From Gammaproteobacteria bacterium (GTDB taxonomy: Bacteria > Pseudomonadota > Gammaproteobacteria > Steroidobacterales > Steroidobacteraceae), in NCBI GenBank assembly GCA_010027845.1, contig RGUL01000002.1, forward strand, positions 79,115 through 143,114: a stretch of DNA of 64,000 bases, in the 5' to 3' direction. The translations under genes and the position numbers were made by a program. Position 1 is the stretch's first letter. Each line of letters starts with the position of its first letter. The notes beneath the pieces are model-generated. The model made no database searches. It was given only the letters and a program-made list of their open reading frames with translations, and was not told the DNA's origin. This document shows positions 26,039-38,700 of the stretch, one piece after another.

Positions 26039-28041
26039 AAGCATTTAGTGCGGTTCTGGAGGAGCGCCTCTCACGACGCGGGTTCGTAGCGATGAGCGCT
26101 GCCGCAGGTGTCGCAGCGAGTTTGCCTGCGGTGTCGCTCGCCGATGCCCGCCGCCGACCGGCAACCACCGTGAACCTACAAGGCATCGCGCCCTCGCGCG
26201 ACGATGCGTTGTTGGTGTCGCCAGAACTTCGGAGTCGTACGCTGCTCACTTGGGGCGATCCTTTGTGGCCGGACGATCGTGGGCTGTCTGCGCAAGACAT
26301 TCGCACGCTCGATTGGTTAGACGATCGTGCGGGCGCGCGGCAAGAACGCCGTTTCGGCACCAACAACGACGCGATCGTGTTTTTCCCGGATCGCGGCGAT
26401 GCGACACACGGCTTGTTGTGCGTCAATCACGAATACGTCACGGCGGAACTCAATTTCGCAGGTCTCGCACCCACGGCAAAAGAACGCGCTGCCGGACGCG
26501 CGAAGTGGATCGCTGCGCATCCGCAAGCCGTGCCTTGGATGCAAGCAGCGCATGGAGTGAGCGTCGTCCGCATCGGTCGCGAGCGCGACGGCTGGCAAGT
26601 GCTGCGTGGTGCGCCGCAAACGCGCCGGATCACGGCGACCACACCGATGGAAATCTCAGGTCCGGCGCGTGGTCATTCTTTATTGCGTACCAACGCCGAT
26701 CCGACCGGCACGCGCGTGCTCGGCACGTTCGCAAACTGTTCTGCGGGACGCACGCCGTGGGGGACGTATCTCACCTCCGAAGAAAACGTCGACGACTATT
26801 TCGGCAAGACGCGATCTTGGGCCGGTGTGACCGAAGATTTCGAACTGCTCGGGGTATTTAACCGCTTTCCGACCGGTGAAGATTCGTTGTACGGCTGGGA
26901 GCATGTCGATCGTCGTTTCGACGTGCGCGCCGAACCACGAGAACAACTACGCTTCGGCTGGATCGTCGAAATCGACCCGCAAGATCCGACCTCAACACCA
27001 CGCAAGCGCACGGCACTCGGACGTTTTTCGCACGAAAGTGCGACGACGATCGTCGCGCCGGACGGTCGTGTCGTCGTCTACATGGGCGACGACGACAAAT
27101 ACGAATACGCCTATAAATTCGTCACGCGTGATCGTTTCGACGCCAAGAATCCGGCCGCGAACCGCGATCTGCTCGATCACGGTACGCTATATGTCGCGCG
27201 CTTCGACGCCACCGGTAAAGGCGAATGGCTGCCGTTGGTGCACGACGAGAGAGGGCCGCTGAACTCGAAAGCCGGCTTCAAAGATCAAGCCGAAGTCGTC
27301 ATCAAATGCCGGGCAGCGGCGGATCTGCTCGGCGCGACCCCGATGGATCGAATCGAAGACTTCGAACCGAATCCCGTGACCGGTCGCGTCTACATGGCCT
27401 GCACCAAAAATCCGGATCGCGAACGCCAGTCGCGCCGCGACTATTACATGGGGCGTGAGATCGACCTCGGTGTCGATGCGGCCAACCCGCGAATCGGTAA
27501 CGACTACGGCCACATCATCGAATTAATCGAGCGCGCCGACGATGCGACGAGTCTAAAGTTCAGGTGGAACATCTTCCTTCTTGCCGGTGATCCACGAAAT
27601 CCGGAATCGCGTTTCTTGACGCGCTATGCCGATATCGTGCCGGGCAAACTCGAACACGGCGACACTTACTACGGCGGATATGGCGACCGCAGCGCCGTGA
27701 GTCCGCTCGCCTGTCCCGACAACGTCGGCTTCGATCCGTCCGGTCGCTTGTGGATCGTCTCCGACTCCGATCTTAAGTTGACGGGTAACGACGGTTGTTA
27801 CGTCGTGCCGACCCACGGCGCGGAGCGTGGTCGACTCAAGCAAATCGTCAGTGCACCGATCGGCGCCGAAGTGACCGGCTGCGAGTTCACACCCGACGGA
27901 CGCGCACTGTTTCTCGGTCTCCAACATCCGGGTGAAGGCGGGACGGTCGATAACCCGATCAGCCACTGGCCGGATGGCAACGGCTTACCGGCCCGCGCCG
28001 CGCTGGTGGTGATTGAACGCCAGGACGGTCAGCCGCTGTAA
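26035..28041 (+). CDS. PhoX family phosphatase (DUF839), Tat-exported
   Basis: A 668-residue protein beginning with LEERLSRRGFVAMSAAAGVA, a twin-arginine-type signal. PhoX features include the LLCVNHEYVTAELNF segment, GPARGHSLLRTNADPTGTRV, WGTYLTSEENVDDYFG, the acidic YMGDDDKYEYAYKFV and DNVGFDPSGRLWIVSDSD. PhoX enzymes are periplasmic, iron- and calcium-dependent alkaline phosphatases. Whether this one is a phosphomonoesterase is not certain; phosphate regulation is not visible nearby. It overlaps DUF1330 by four bases. Confidence 0.88.
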   Translation: MKAFSAVLEERLSRRGFVAMSAAAGVAASLPAVSLADARRRPATTVNLQGIAPSRDDALLVSPELRSRTLLTWGDPLWPDDRGLSAQDIRTLDWLDDRAGARQERRFGTNNDAIVFFPDRGDATHGLLCVNHEYVTAELNFAGLAPTAKERAAGRAKWIAAHPQAVPWMQAAHGVSVVRIGRERDGWQVLRGAPQTRRITATTPMEISGPARGHSLLRTNADPTGTRVLGTFANCSAGRTPWGTYLTSEENVDDYFGKTRSWAGVTEDFELLGVFNRFPTGEDSLYGWEHVDRRFDVRAEPREQLRFGWIVEIDPQDPTSTPRKRTALGRFSHESATTIVAPDGRVVVYMGDDDKYEYAYKFVTRDRFDAKNPAANRDLLDHGTLYVARFDATGKGEWLPLVHDERGPLNSKAGFKDQAEVVIKCRAAADLLGATPMDRIEDFEPNPVTGRVYMACTKNPDRERQSRRDYYMGREIDLGVDAANPRIGNDYGHIIELIERADDATSLKFRWNIFLLAGDPRNPESRFLTRYADIVPGKLEHGDTYYGGYGDRSAVSPLACPDNVGFDPSGRLWIVSDSDLKLTGNDGCYVVPTHGAERGRLKQIVSAPIGAEVTGCEFTPDGRALFLGLQHPGEGGTVDNPISHWPDGNGLPARAALVVIERQDGQPL

Positions 28042-28071
28042 GCACATGGGCATCGCCGTACAATCGGCAAC

Positions 28072-29103
28072 ATGAGTACTACTAAGAGCCAAGTCCGCTA
28101 CCAACTCGTCAAACAACCAGAGGGCTACGCGCTGCAGCGGCGCGATGCCGAACCGGTGCGCGCGCCGGGCGACGGTGAAGTCCTGTTGCGGGTGCGCGCT
28201 TGCTCGCTCAACCGCCGCGACGTAATGGTCAAAAAAGGCTTCTATCCGATCGGCGCCAAAGAAACCTTGGTGCCGCTGTCGGACGGCGCCGGTGAGGTGG
28301 TGGCGGTCGGGCGCGGCGTGACGCGCTTCAAAGAAGGCGATCGAGCTGCAGCGATTTTTTTCCAGAATTGGCTTTCCGGACGCCCCACCGCGACGACCGG
28401 TACATCGGCACTCGGCGGAGCGCTCGACGGCATGCTCGCGCAATACGTCACCCTACGGGCTGATGGACTCGTGCCCTTGCCCAAAGAAATGTCGTTCGAT
28501 GAAGCGGCATCTTTGCCGTGCGCCGCTGTGACTGCGTGGCATGCACTCATGACGCGCGGGCGGATGCAAGCGGGTGACACGGTGTTGTTACAAGGCACGG
28601 GTGGCGTGTCGATATTCGGACTGCAGTTCGCGTTCGCAGCGGGTGCCCACCCGGTGATCACGAGCTCAAGCGACGAAAAGCTTTTGCGCGCCAAGGCGCT
28701 CGGCGCAGCAGCGACCATTAACTACAAATCGACGCCCGAATGGTCAAAAGCGATGCTCGAGGTGACGAACGGGCTCGGCGCGCATCACATTCTCGAAGTC
28801 GGTGGCTCCGGAACGCTGCCGCAATCGCTCGCCTGCGTGGCGCCCGGCGGTAACGTCGCATTGATCGGCGGGCTCAGCGGCTTTGGCGGAGAAATTCCCG
28901 TATTGTCTTTGATCGGTCGCAGCGCCAGCGTGACAGGCATCTTCGTCGGCTCGCGCACCGACTTCGAAACGATGCTGCAATTCATGACCCGACACGCGAT
29001 TCGACCGGTGATCGACCGCCGGTTCGCATTCGACGACGCCGCGGCGGCGTTCGACTATATGGACACCGGCAATCACTTCGGCAAGCTCGTGATATCCGTG
29101 TGA
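28072..29103 (+). CDS. NAD(P)-dependent alcohol dehydrogenase / quinone oxidoreductase-like (MDR)
   Basis: A 343-residue medium-chain dehydrogenase. The N-terminal GroES-like domain has VRACSLNRRDVMVKKGFYP and LVPLSDGAGEVVAVG; the cofactor domain has DTVLLQGTGGVSIFGLQFA, AKALGAAATINYKS and ALIGGLSGFGG. The catalytic zinc cysteine is replaced (ACSLNRRD), and there is no structural-zinc four-cysteine loop, so it is a zinc-independent MDR reductase. The substrate is unknown. It overlaps the XdhC gene (GTGA). Confidence 0.87.
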   Translation: MSTTKSQVRYQLVKQPEGYALQRRDAEPVRAPGDGEVLLRVRACSLNRRDVMVKKGFYPIGAKETLVPLSDGAGEVVAVGRGVTRFKEGDRAAAIFFQNWLSGRPTATTGTSALGGALDGMLAQYVTLRADGLVPLPKEMSFDEAASLPCAAVTAWHALMTRGRMQAGDTVLLQGTGGVSIFGLQFAFAAGAHPVITSSSDEKLLRAKALGAAATINYKSTPEWSKAMLEVTNGLGAHHILEVGGSGTLPQSLACVAPGGNVALIGGLSGFGGEIPVLSLIGRSASVTGIFVGSRTDFETMLQFMTRHAIRPVIDRRFAFDDAAAAFDYMDTGNHFGKLVISV

Positions 29104-30011
29104 TCGAAACATTTCTCGGGCGCGCACGCGCCACCGGTGAGCCGCTGGTCGCCGCATTCATCGTCGAGACGCAAGGTTCGACGTATCGTAAACCCGGAAC
29201 TTTCATGCTGTTCGACGCCAACGCGGGTCGATGCGGACTTTTGAGTGGCGGTTGTCTCGAGGGTGATTTGCACGATCATGCGCGCTCACTTTTAAAGTCC
29301 GGCGAGCGTTGTCACGAGCGCACCTACGACTCGCGGGGCTCAGACGATCCTATTTGGGGTTTGGGGCTCGGCTGCGAGGGCTTGATGCGGGTGCTGTTAC
29401 TGAGACTAGATGCCTCGCAAAACTATGAACCGGTCAGCAGCTTAATCGTCGCTGCGCGCGAACGCCGATCGACCTCGGTCTCGATTCGTAACGAGCGTGG
29501 CGAGACCTTCGTCGTGCACGCGGAACGCACACCGACGTTGCTGATCTGCGGGGCAGGTCCCGACGCGGAGCCCGTCTGCACGTTCGCCGCTGCACTAGGC
29601 TGGCGAGTAACACTGGTCGATCATCGTCCGGCCTACATCGATGCTGCCCGATTCCCGGGTGCGGAACGAGTCGTGCGAGCAGACGCGGAATCGTTGTCGA
29701 AGGAAATCGTGCTGTCGGAATTCGACGCTGCGATCGTGATGAGTCATCACCTCGTCGCCGACGGTCGGTACCTCGCTGCGCTCGCCGACTCCGACGTCGG
29801 CTACGTCGGTCTGCTCGGCCCGGCTGCGCGACGTGAACGACTGTTCGCCGAACTCGGTACGCGCGCCGATCGTTTACGGTCGCGGCTGCGTGCGCCGGTC
29901 GGTTTGGATCTCGGCGGACGCTCACCAGAAGCGATCGCGCTCTCGATCGTTGCCGAGGTCCAAGCAGTGCTGCACAATCGAGCGGGCGCGCCGTTTTCCG
30001 AAGCACGGTGA
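29100..30011 (+). CDS. XdhC/CoxI family molybdenum-cofactor maturation protein
   Basis: A 303-residue protein from GTG 29100, overlapping the dehydrogenase stop. The N-terminal XdhC-CoxI domain has AFIVETQGSTYRKPGTFMLF and CGLLSGGCLEGDLHDHA; the C-terminal Rossmann domain has LLICGAGPDAEPVCTFAAAL, MSHHLVADGRYLAAL and YVGLLGPAARRERLF. XdhC proteins hold and sulfurate the molybdenum cofactor before insertion into xanthine dehydrogenase-type enzymes. No xdhAB or cox gene lies in the window, so its client enzyme is elsewhere. Confidence 0.9.
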   Translation: MIETFLGRARATGEPLVAAFIVETQGSTYRKPGTFMLFDANAGRCGLLSGGCLEGDLHDHARSLLKSGERCHERTYDSRGSDDPIWGLGLGCEGLMRVLLLRLDASQNYEPVSSLIVAARERRSTSVSIRNERGETFVVHAERTPTLLICGAGPDAEPVCTFAAALGWRVTLVDHRPAYIDAARFPGAERVVRADAESLSKEIVLSEFDAAIVMSHHLVADGRYLAALADSDVGYVGLLGPAARRERLFAELGTRADRLRSRLRAPVGLDLGGRSPEAIALSIVAEVQAVLHNRAGAPFSEAR

Positions 30012-30045
30012 ACGTGCCGAAGATCGGCGCCTACGCTCGCAGGGC

Positions 30046-32619
30046 TCAGTTGCGACGTCGAACGCTTCGAGTCGGTTCCGCTTCGAGCGGATTTTCGGGC
30101 CAATAATGCCGTGGATAGCGACCACGCATATCTTTGCGGACCTCGGCGTAAGCATTACGCCAAAAACTTTCGAGGTCGGCGGTGACTTGCAGCGGTCTTT
30201 GTGCGGGTGACAATAGCTCGAAGGTGACGGGCAATTTTCCGAGGGCGAATTTCGGCGTGGTAGCCAAACCGAACACTTCCTGCATGCGCATCGCTGCTGC
30301 CGGCGCCCGCTCGCTTAGATAATCGACTCGGATCTTCGAACCGGTCGGTACCGTGATGTGGGTCGGCAACCAATCGTCGAGGCGCGCGCGAGCGCTAGCT
30401 CCGAGTCGATGAAGCAACGCATCCTGCAGCGGCAATTTTTGGAGATGGCTACGACGGGTGACGCCGTCTAGCCACGGAGTGAGCCAATCCTCGAGTTGCC
30501 GCAGCAAATCGTCGACAGCAAATGACGGCCATGCTCCCGTACCCGGTAAATCGACTCGACGCGCTAGCTCGACGCGTGCGCATAGCGTGCGAGTCGAGTC
30601 ATCCCACGGCAGACACTCGAGACCCATCTCGCGTATGCCCTGCAGCATCACCGAGAGCATCGCAGCGCCATACGTAGCCGCATTCGCCTCGGGCAGTGGT
30701 CGCTCCTCTAAGATCAATGCATCGAGCTTGAGGACACGGCGCGCAAGCACGCATTGTTCGCGCGTCGACCAAGAAACCTCGTCCAGACGGTGCAGGCGAT
30801 CGCCGACTGCTGCCGCTAACGTCTCGCGATCGATCGCAGTTGCGAGTTGGATTTGTGCTTCGCGGTCACGATCGTCGAGATCGATTGCGATGATGAAGTC
30901 TTTTTTTGCAAGACGATCCGGTCGTGAAAATCGTGCGCCGCGACCGTTGGTGAGTAAAAATCGGCCCTCGCCGCCATCGCGACGTTTGCCGATTCGATCG
31001 GGATAGGCGCAAGCGAGTAAGCCCGCCGCATCGAGCTTCGACGCAGTCGCGCAACGCGTAGGCAGCTCGCGATCATCGAGCATACGCTCGAATCGTTGTG
31101 ACATATTGCGTGCTCTTTGGAGGGCGCCGCGGTCGACGTCACCGGGCGGACGATTACCATCGAGCAGATCGAGCCGGGTGAGCACGTCGACATCTTCGCC
31201 CATAGCTCGAGCGCGTAACAAATCACGCTCGGTGAGCAGTGCAGCGAGTTTTGCGCCAAGCGCCGTGGTGCCACGTGTTTTCGCTTCGATCAATAAATGT
31301 GCGAGCCGTGGATGCGCGGGTAGACTTGCGAGCGCGCGACCGTGTGCCGTCAAACGACCTCGATCGTCGAGCGCGCCGAGGCGCCGTAAAAGATCGCGCG
31401 CACCGTCGAGCGTGGCGGCTGGCGGCGTGTCGAGCCAACGAAGACCGCCGTCAGTTCCGACTCCCCATTCGGCAAGATCGAGAGCCAGCGGCGTCAAATC
31501 GGCATCCAATATTTCAGCGCGGGAGAACGCAGCCAAGGTGCGTTGTGACCCCTCGCTCCAAAGGCGATAACACCGACCGGCCGCGACTCGTCCGGCACGC
31601 CCTGCACGCTGCTCGGCGGAGGCCCGCGATATTCTTTGGGTCTCGAGACGACTCATCCCCGAAACTGGGTCGAACACCGCACGACGTACGAGTCCGCTAT
31701 CGACGACCGCCCGAATGCCGGGCAGCGTGACACTCGTCTCGGCGATGTTGGTCGCCAAAATCACGCGCCGTGGACCATCGGGCGACGCGGCCAACGCGAG
31801 TTCTTGCTCACGGGGATCGAGTTCGCCATACAGCCGACGGAGCAAAACACCGTCGTCGATCACTTCGGGAGCCGTCTCGAGCATTTCCTGCACGCGGCGA
31901 ATCTCGGCAGCACCCGGCAAAAACACCAACACGTCGCGGTCGGTCTCACGCAGCGCACGGCGCGTTGCAGCAGCGACGAGTCGTTCCGGCGCATCCGGAC
32001 CGCCCGGCAGCACGGGCAGTCCGTTGCCGACATATTCGATCGCGACCGGAAAACTGCGCCCTTCCGAGCGAACGATCGGAGTATCAGCGCCGAGCAAGCC
32101 CGACACTGCAACGTCGTCGAGCGTCGCCGACATCACGATCAAACGCTGCGTAGTCTCGAGCGTCGCTCGAGCGTCGAGACACAACGCAAGTCCGAGATCG
32201 GCCTGCAAACTTCGTTCGTGAAATTCATCAAAAATGATCGCAGCGACGCCTTCGAGCGCCGGATCGCGCTGCAACATTCGCGTCAATACGCCCTCGGTGA
32301 CAACTTCGATCTGCGTACGACCACCGATCCGGGTGTCGAGTCGCATCCGATAGCCGACGGTTTCGCCAACCGATTCACCGAGGAGCGCTGCCATACGAGT
32401 CGCCACCGACCGCGCGGCGATGCGGCGCGGTTCGAGCATCAAAATTTTACCCTCGCCCCGCCACGGCTCATCGAGCAGCGCTAGCGGCACCACCGTACTT
32501 TTGCCGGCCCCAGGCGGAGCTTGCAGCACGACGGCCCGTGCCTCGCGTAAGACCTGCCGCAACCGCGGCAGCACCGCGGCGATCGGTAGGTCGGGAAGAT
32601 GGCTCGTGATGCGTTGCAA
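30046..32619 (-). CDS. hrpB: ATP-dependent helicase HrpB (DEAH family)
   Basis: About 857 residues from TTG 32619, the best start before HLPDLPIAAVLPRLRQVL, where the family begins; the longer frame to 32763 would overlap the divergent hydrolase. Helicase motifs: VLQAPPGAGKSTVVPLA (I), LEPRRIAARSVATR (Ia), FDEFHERS (II, DEFH), VMSATLD (III), ILATNIAETSVTLPGI (V) and QRAGRAGRVAAGRCYRLW (VI). HrpB is a DExH RNA-helicase-like protein widespread in Proteobacteria whose role is not settled. C-terminal HrpB-specific domain present. Confidence 0.9.
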   Translation of the reverse strand: MQRITSHLPDLPIAAVLPRLRQVLREARAVVLQAPPGAGKSTVVPLALLDEPWRGEGKILMLEPRRIAARSVATRMAALLGESVGETVGYRMRLDTRIGGRTQIEVVTEGVLTRMLQRDPALEGVAAIIFDEFHERSLQADLGLALCLDARATLETTQRLIVMSATLDDVAVSGLLGADTPIVRSEGRSFPVAIEYVGNGLPVLPGGPDAPERLVAAATRRALRETDRDVLVFLPGAAEIRRVQEMLETAPEVIDDGVLLRRLYGELDPREQELALAASPDGPRRVILATNIAETSVTLPGIRAVVDSGLVRRAVFDPVSGMSRLETQRISRASAEQRAGRAGRVAAGRCYRLWSEGSQRTLAAFSRAEILDADLTPLALDLAEWGVGTDGGLRWLDTPPAATLDGARDLLRRLGALDDRGRLTAHGRALASLPAHPRLAHLLIEAKTRGTTALGAKLAALLTERDLLRARAMGEDVDVLTRLDLLDGNRPPGDVDRGALQRARNMSQRFERMLDDRELPTRCATASKLDAAGLLACAYPDRIGKRRDGGEGRFLLTNGRGARFSRPDRLAKKDFIIAIDLDDRDREAQIQLATAIDRETLAAAVGDRLHRLDEVSWSTREQCVLARRVLKLDALILEERPLPEANAATYGAAMLSVMLQGIREMGLECLPWDDSTRTLCARVELARRVDLPGTGAWPSFAVDDLLRQLEDWLTPWLDGVTRRSHLQKLPLQDALLHRLGASARARLDDWLPTHITVPTGSKIRVDYLSERAPAAAMRMQEVFGLATTPKFALGKLPVTFELLSPAQRPLQVTADLESFWRNAYAEVRKDMRGRYPRHYWPENPLEAEPTRSVRRRN

Positions 32620-33562
32620 GATGGGCGGGAATTGTATGCAATCGGCGCCATGAAGTTCTTTAAACGCCTTACGCTCGCATTGCTGGCGCTGCTTGGGATC
32701 ACGTGGCTCGGCCTGACGGCCTGGGCATATTGGCCCGGTACGCCGGAAGTCCCGATCGCACAACTCGTCAAGCCCGAGGATCGATTCGTGACCGTGAACG
32801 GTGTGCGCTTACGCTATCGCAGCTACGGCGATGCCGGCCCGGGGCGCCCAGATTTATTACTGCTGCACGGCTTCGGTAACTCGCTACAAAGTTTTCGCGA
32901 ATTAGCGCCGCGACTCGGCAAGGTTGCGCACGTGATCGCGATCGACATGGCTGGCTACGGTCTCTCCGACAAACCGGTCGACCTCGATTATCACAACGGG
33001 CCACAGGCACGCCGCCTGATCGAAGCGACGCACGCGCTCGGTTTGCAGCACGTAATCTACGTCGGACATTCGCTAGGCGGCGCGATCGCACTGCAAGCCG
33101 CAGTGCTCGATCCCGACGCGCGTGGTTTGGTGTTACTCAATCCCGGCATCATCCGCACCGGCGTTCCGAAGATCGTTCAAGTCACGGTGCCACCGTTACC
33201 GCGCATGTCGGCGAAATTGTTCGGTAGTCGCGAATTTCGCGGTAATTTTTTGCGTAAATCGTACGTACATCCGGAAATCGTCACCGATGCGGTGATCGAC
33301 GACGTCATGCAAGGCGCCCGCGCCGAGGGTTATATGGTGGGCATGACATCTTTGATGCAGCAATACTCGGAGGGTGAAGAAATTCGGCTCGCCGCACGTG
33401 TCAAAGTTCCGACCCTGATCCCTTGGGGTAACGACGATCGCAACAAACCGCGCGAGGAAGCGGACGAACTGCAGCGCATGATCACCGGCTCGAAACTCGT
33501 AAGGTTCGACGGTGCCGGGCACTATGTGCACGAAGAAGCGCCAGACGGTGTCGCTGCGGCGA

Positions 33563-35707
<2,145 letters not shown>

Positions 35708-35757
35708 GCGTGGATTACACCAGAGTTGTACGCAGGTTCGATATAGTTCGCCCCCTC

Positions 35758-38700
35758 ATGGAAGAGAAACTCAGCGGCACGATCGTCGTTCGCGGCGCGC
35801 GCCAGAACAAGGCGAGTTGGTGGTCGTCACCGGCGTTTCGGGCTCCGGTAAGTCGTCGCTGGTGTTCGACACGCTCTACGCGGAAGGACAACGGCGCTAC
35901 GTCGAGACGTTCTCGCCTTATGCGCGGCAGTTCCTCGATCGCATGGACAAGCCCGCCGTCGATCGCATCGAGGGCATTCCGCCGGCGATCGCCATCGACC
36001 AAACGAATCCCGTCCGTACCTCGCGCTCGACCGTCGGCACGATGACCGAGCTCAACGATCACCTGAAATTATTATTCGCTCGTGCCGGTCATTTGCATTG
36101 CCGTCGCTGTGGCGAGATCGTACGCCGCGATTCTGCCGAATCGATCTACGCCGCACTCGAGGCGCACAGTCGCGCGGACGGTTCACCGCGCCTGTTGATC
36201 TGCTTCACCGTGCCGGTGCCGAAGAACTTCAAAGAAACCGAGGTGCTCGAGCTGCTCGGTAAGCAAGGCTATACGCGCATTCGGGGTCGGCGCAAAGGCG
36301 AACTCGAAGTCGTGCAAGATCGCATACGCTTGCCGCAAACCGATCGTGCTCGCGTACTCGAAGCGATCGAGGCGGCGCTGCGCACCGGGCGTGGACGGAT
36401 TCGTGTACACGCCTTGCGCGACAACGAAGCTGCTCGCGACCCGTCACGCGTCGATACGGCCGAAGCCGAATCTAGTTGGCATTTTTCCGACACGTTGCAT
36501 TGCGCCGCTTGTGACATCGCTTACCGCGAGCCGACACCCAGCGCCTTCTCGTTCAATTCACCTGCCGGCGCTTGTGAGGCGTGTCGCGGCTTCGGTCGCA
36601 TCATCGGGGTCGACTACGGTCTCGTCATTCCGGACGAGAGCAAAACTCTGCGCGAGGGTGCGGTTCGACCCTGGCAGACCGAGGCGTATCGCGAACACCA
36701 GCACGACATGGAGAGACTGGCGCGCAAGCGTGGCATCCCGCTCGATGTTCCGTGGCGCGAACTCACCACTGCACAGCGATCATGGGTGATCGACGGTGAG
36801 GGTGAGTGGTCCAAAACGGTTTGGTGGGGCGCGAAGCGTTTCTTCGCGTGGCTCGAAACCAAAGCTTATAAAATGCACATTCGCGTGTTGCTGTCGAAGT
36901 ATCGCGCGTATACCCCTTGCGAGCGCTGCGACGGCGCTCGCCTCGCGCCGCAATCGCTGCTTTGGCGAGTCGGTGACGCCGATCTGGCTGCGCGTGTACT
37001 CGGCGAGCGGAAACGCTTTCGACCTCGCGATGTCGAGTGGAGCGAGCAGCAATCGGCTGCACTACCCGGCCTTTGTATTCACGACTTAATGTTGCTGCCG
37101 ATCGAGCGTAGTCGCGAATTCTTTGCCGAACTGCGCCTGACGGGCGCACTCGACGACGCCACGGAATTGTTGCTCGCAGAGATCCGTAGTCGTTACGGCT
37201 ATCTGTGCGATGTCGGGCTCGGCTACCTCACGCTCGATCGCCAATCGCGTACGTTGTCTGGCGGCGAAGTGCAGCGCATCAATCTCACGACGGCGCTCGG
37301 CACCTCGCTAGTGAACACCTTATTCGTGCTTGACGAGCCGTCGATCGGCTTGCATCCGCGCGATATGCAACGCGTGATCGACGTCATGCAGCGGCTACGC
37401 AGCGCCGGAAACTCGTTATTGGTGGTCGAGCACGACCCGCAGATCATGCAACGCGCAGATCGCTTACTCGACATGGGTCCAGGTGCGGGCGAGCGTGGCG
37501 GCTCGATCGTCAGCTACGGCACGCCGGCGGCGGTGACTGCCGACCCGCACTCGGTGACGGGCGCTTATCTCACCGGCCGCAAGCGCGTCGAACTGCCGCA
37601 CACACGGCGTCGAACGGCACAACGCGAGCGCGGCGCACTTGAGTTACTCGGTGTCACGCAACACAACTTGCGCTCGATCGACGTGCGGTTGCCGCTCGGC
37701 AAGCTGGTGTGCGTCACAGGCGTATCGGGTTCGGGAAAGTCGACCTTGATACAAGATGTGCTCTATCCGGCACTTTTGAAGCGCAAGGGTAAACCGACCG
37801 AGTCGGCCGGTGAACACCGCGCGCTGCGCGGTGACCACCTCATCGACGAAGTCGTGTTCGTCGATCAAACGCCCATCGGTCGCACCACGCGCTCAAACCC
37901 GGCAAGTTACGTTGGTGCCTTCGACGTCATTCGCGAGCGGTTCGCGCGAATCGGTATGGCGCGCGAACGCGGCTATACGGCGGGAACGTTCAGCTTCAAC
38001 TCCGGCACCGGTCGCTGCCCGATCTGCAGCGGTAACGGCTTCGAACACGTCGAGATGCAATTTTTGTCTGATGTCTATCTACGCTGTGGTGATTGCAACG
38101 GCACACGTTATCGCAGCGAAACACTGGAAATTCTTCATCCAGGCCCCGGCGGTCGCTCGGCTAACATCGCCGACGTATTACAGATGACAGTCACGGAAGC
38201 ACTCGAGTTCTTCGCCGACGTGCCCGATCTTGCCGCGCGACTCGCGCCGCTCGCCGACGTAGGCCTCGACTATTTGCGTCTCGGCCAACCGGTGCCCACG
38301 CTCTCGGGCGGCGAGGCGCAACGACTGAAATTAGCCGGACATCTCGCCGAATCGGCGACCGTTTCCCGACTCGGCAAGTTATTTTTGTTCGACGAACCGA
38401 CGACGGGTTTACATTTCGAGGACATCGGTAAGTTACTCGCCTCGTTCCGTAAATTACTGGACGCGGGTCACTCGCTGCTCGTCATCGAGCACAACCTCGA
38501 TGTGATCCGTGCGGCAGAATGGATCGTCGATCTCGGTCCCGAAGGTGGCGACCACGGTGGCGAACTCGTAGTTTGCGGTACACCGGAAGACGTGATGCAG
38601 CACCGCACGTCACACACCGGCAAAGCACTGCGCGAATATCGGCTCGAACCTGCCGCAACGATGGTCGCCGAGCCCACGCATCGCGCCGCGACGGCACGCA

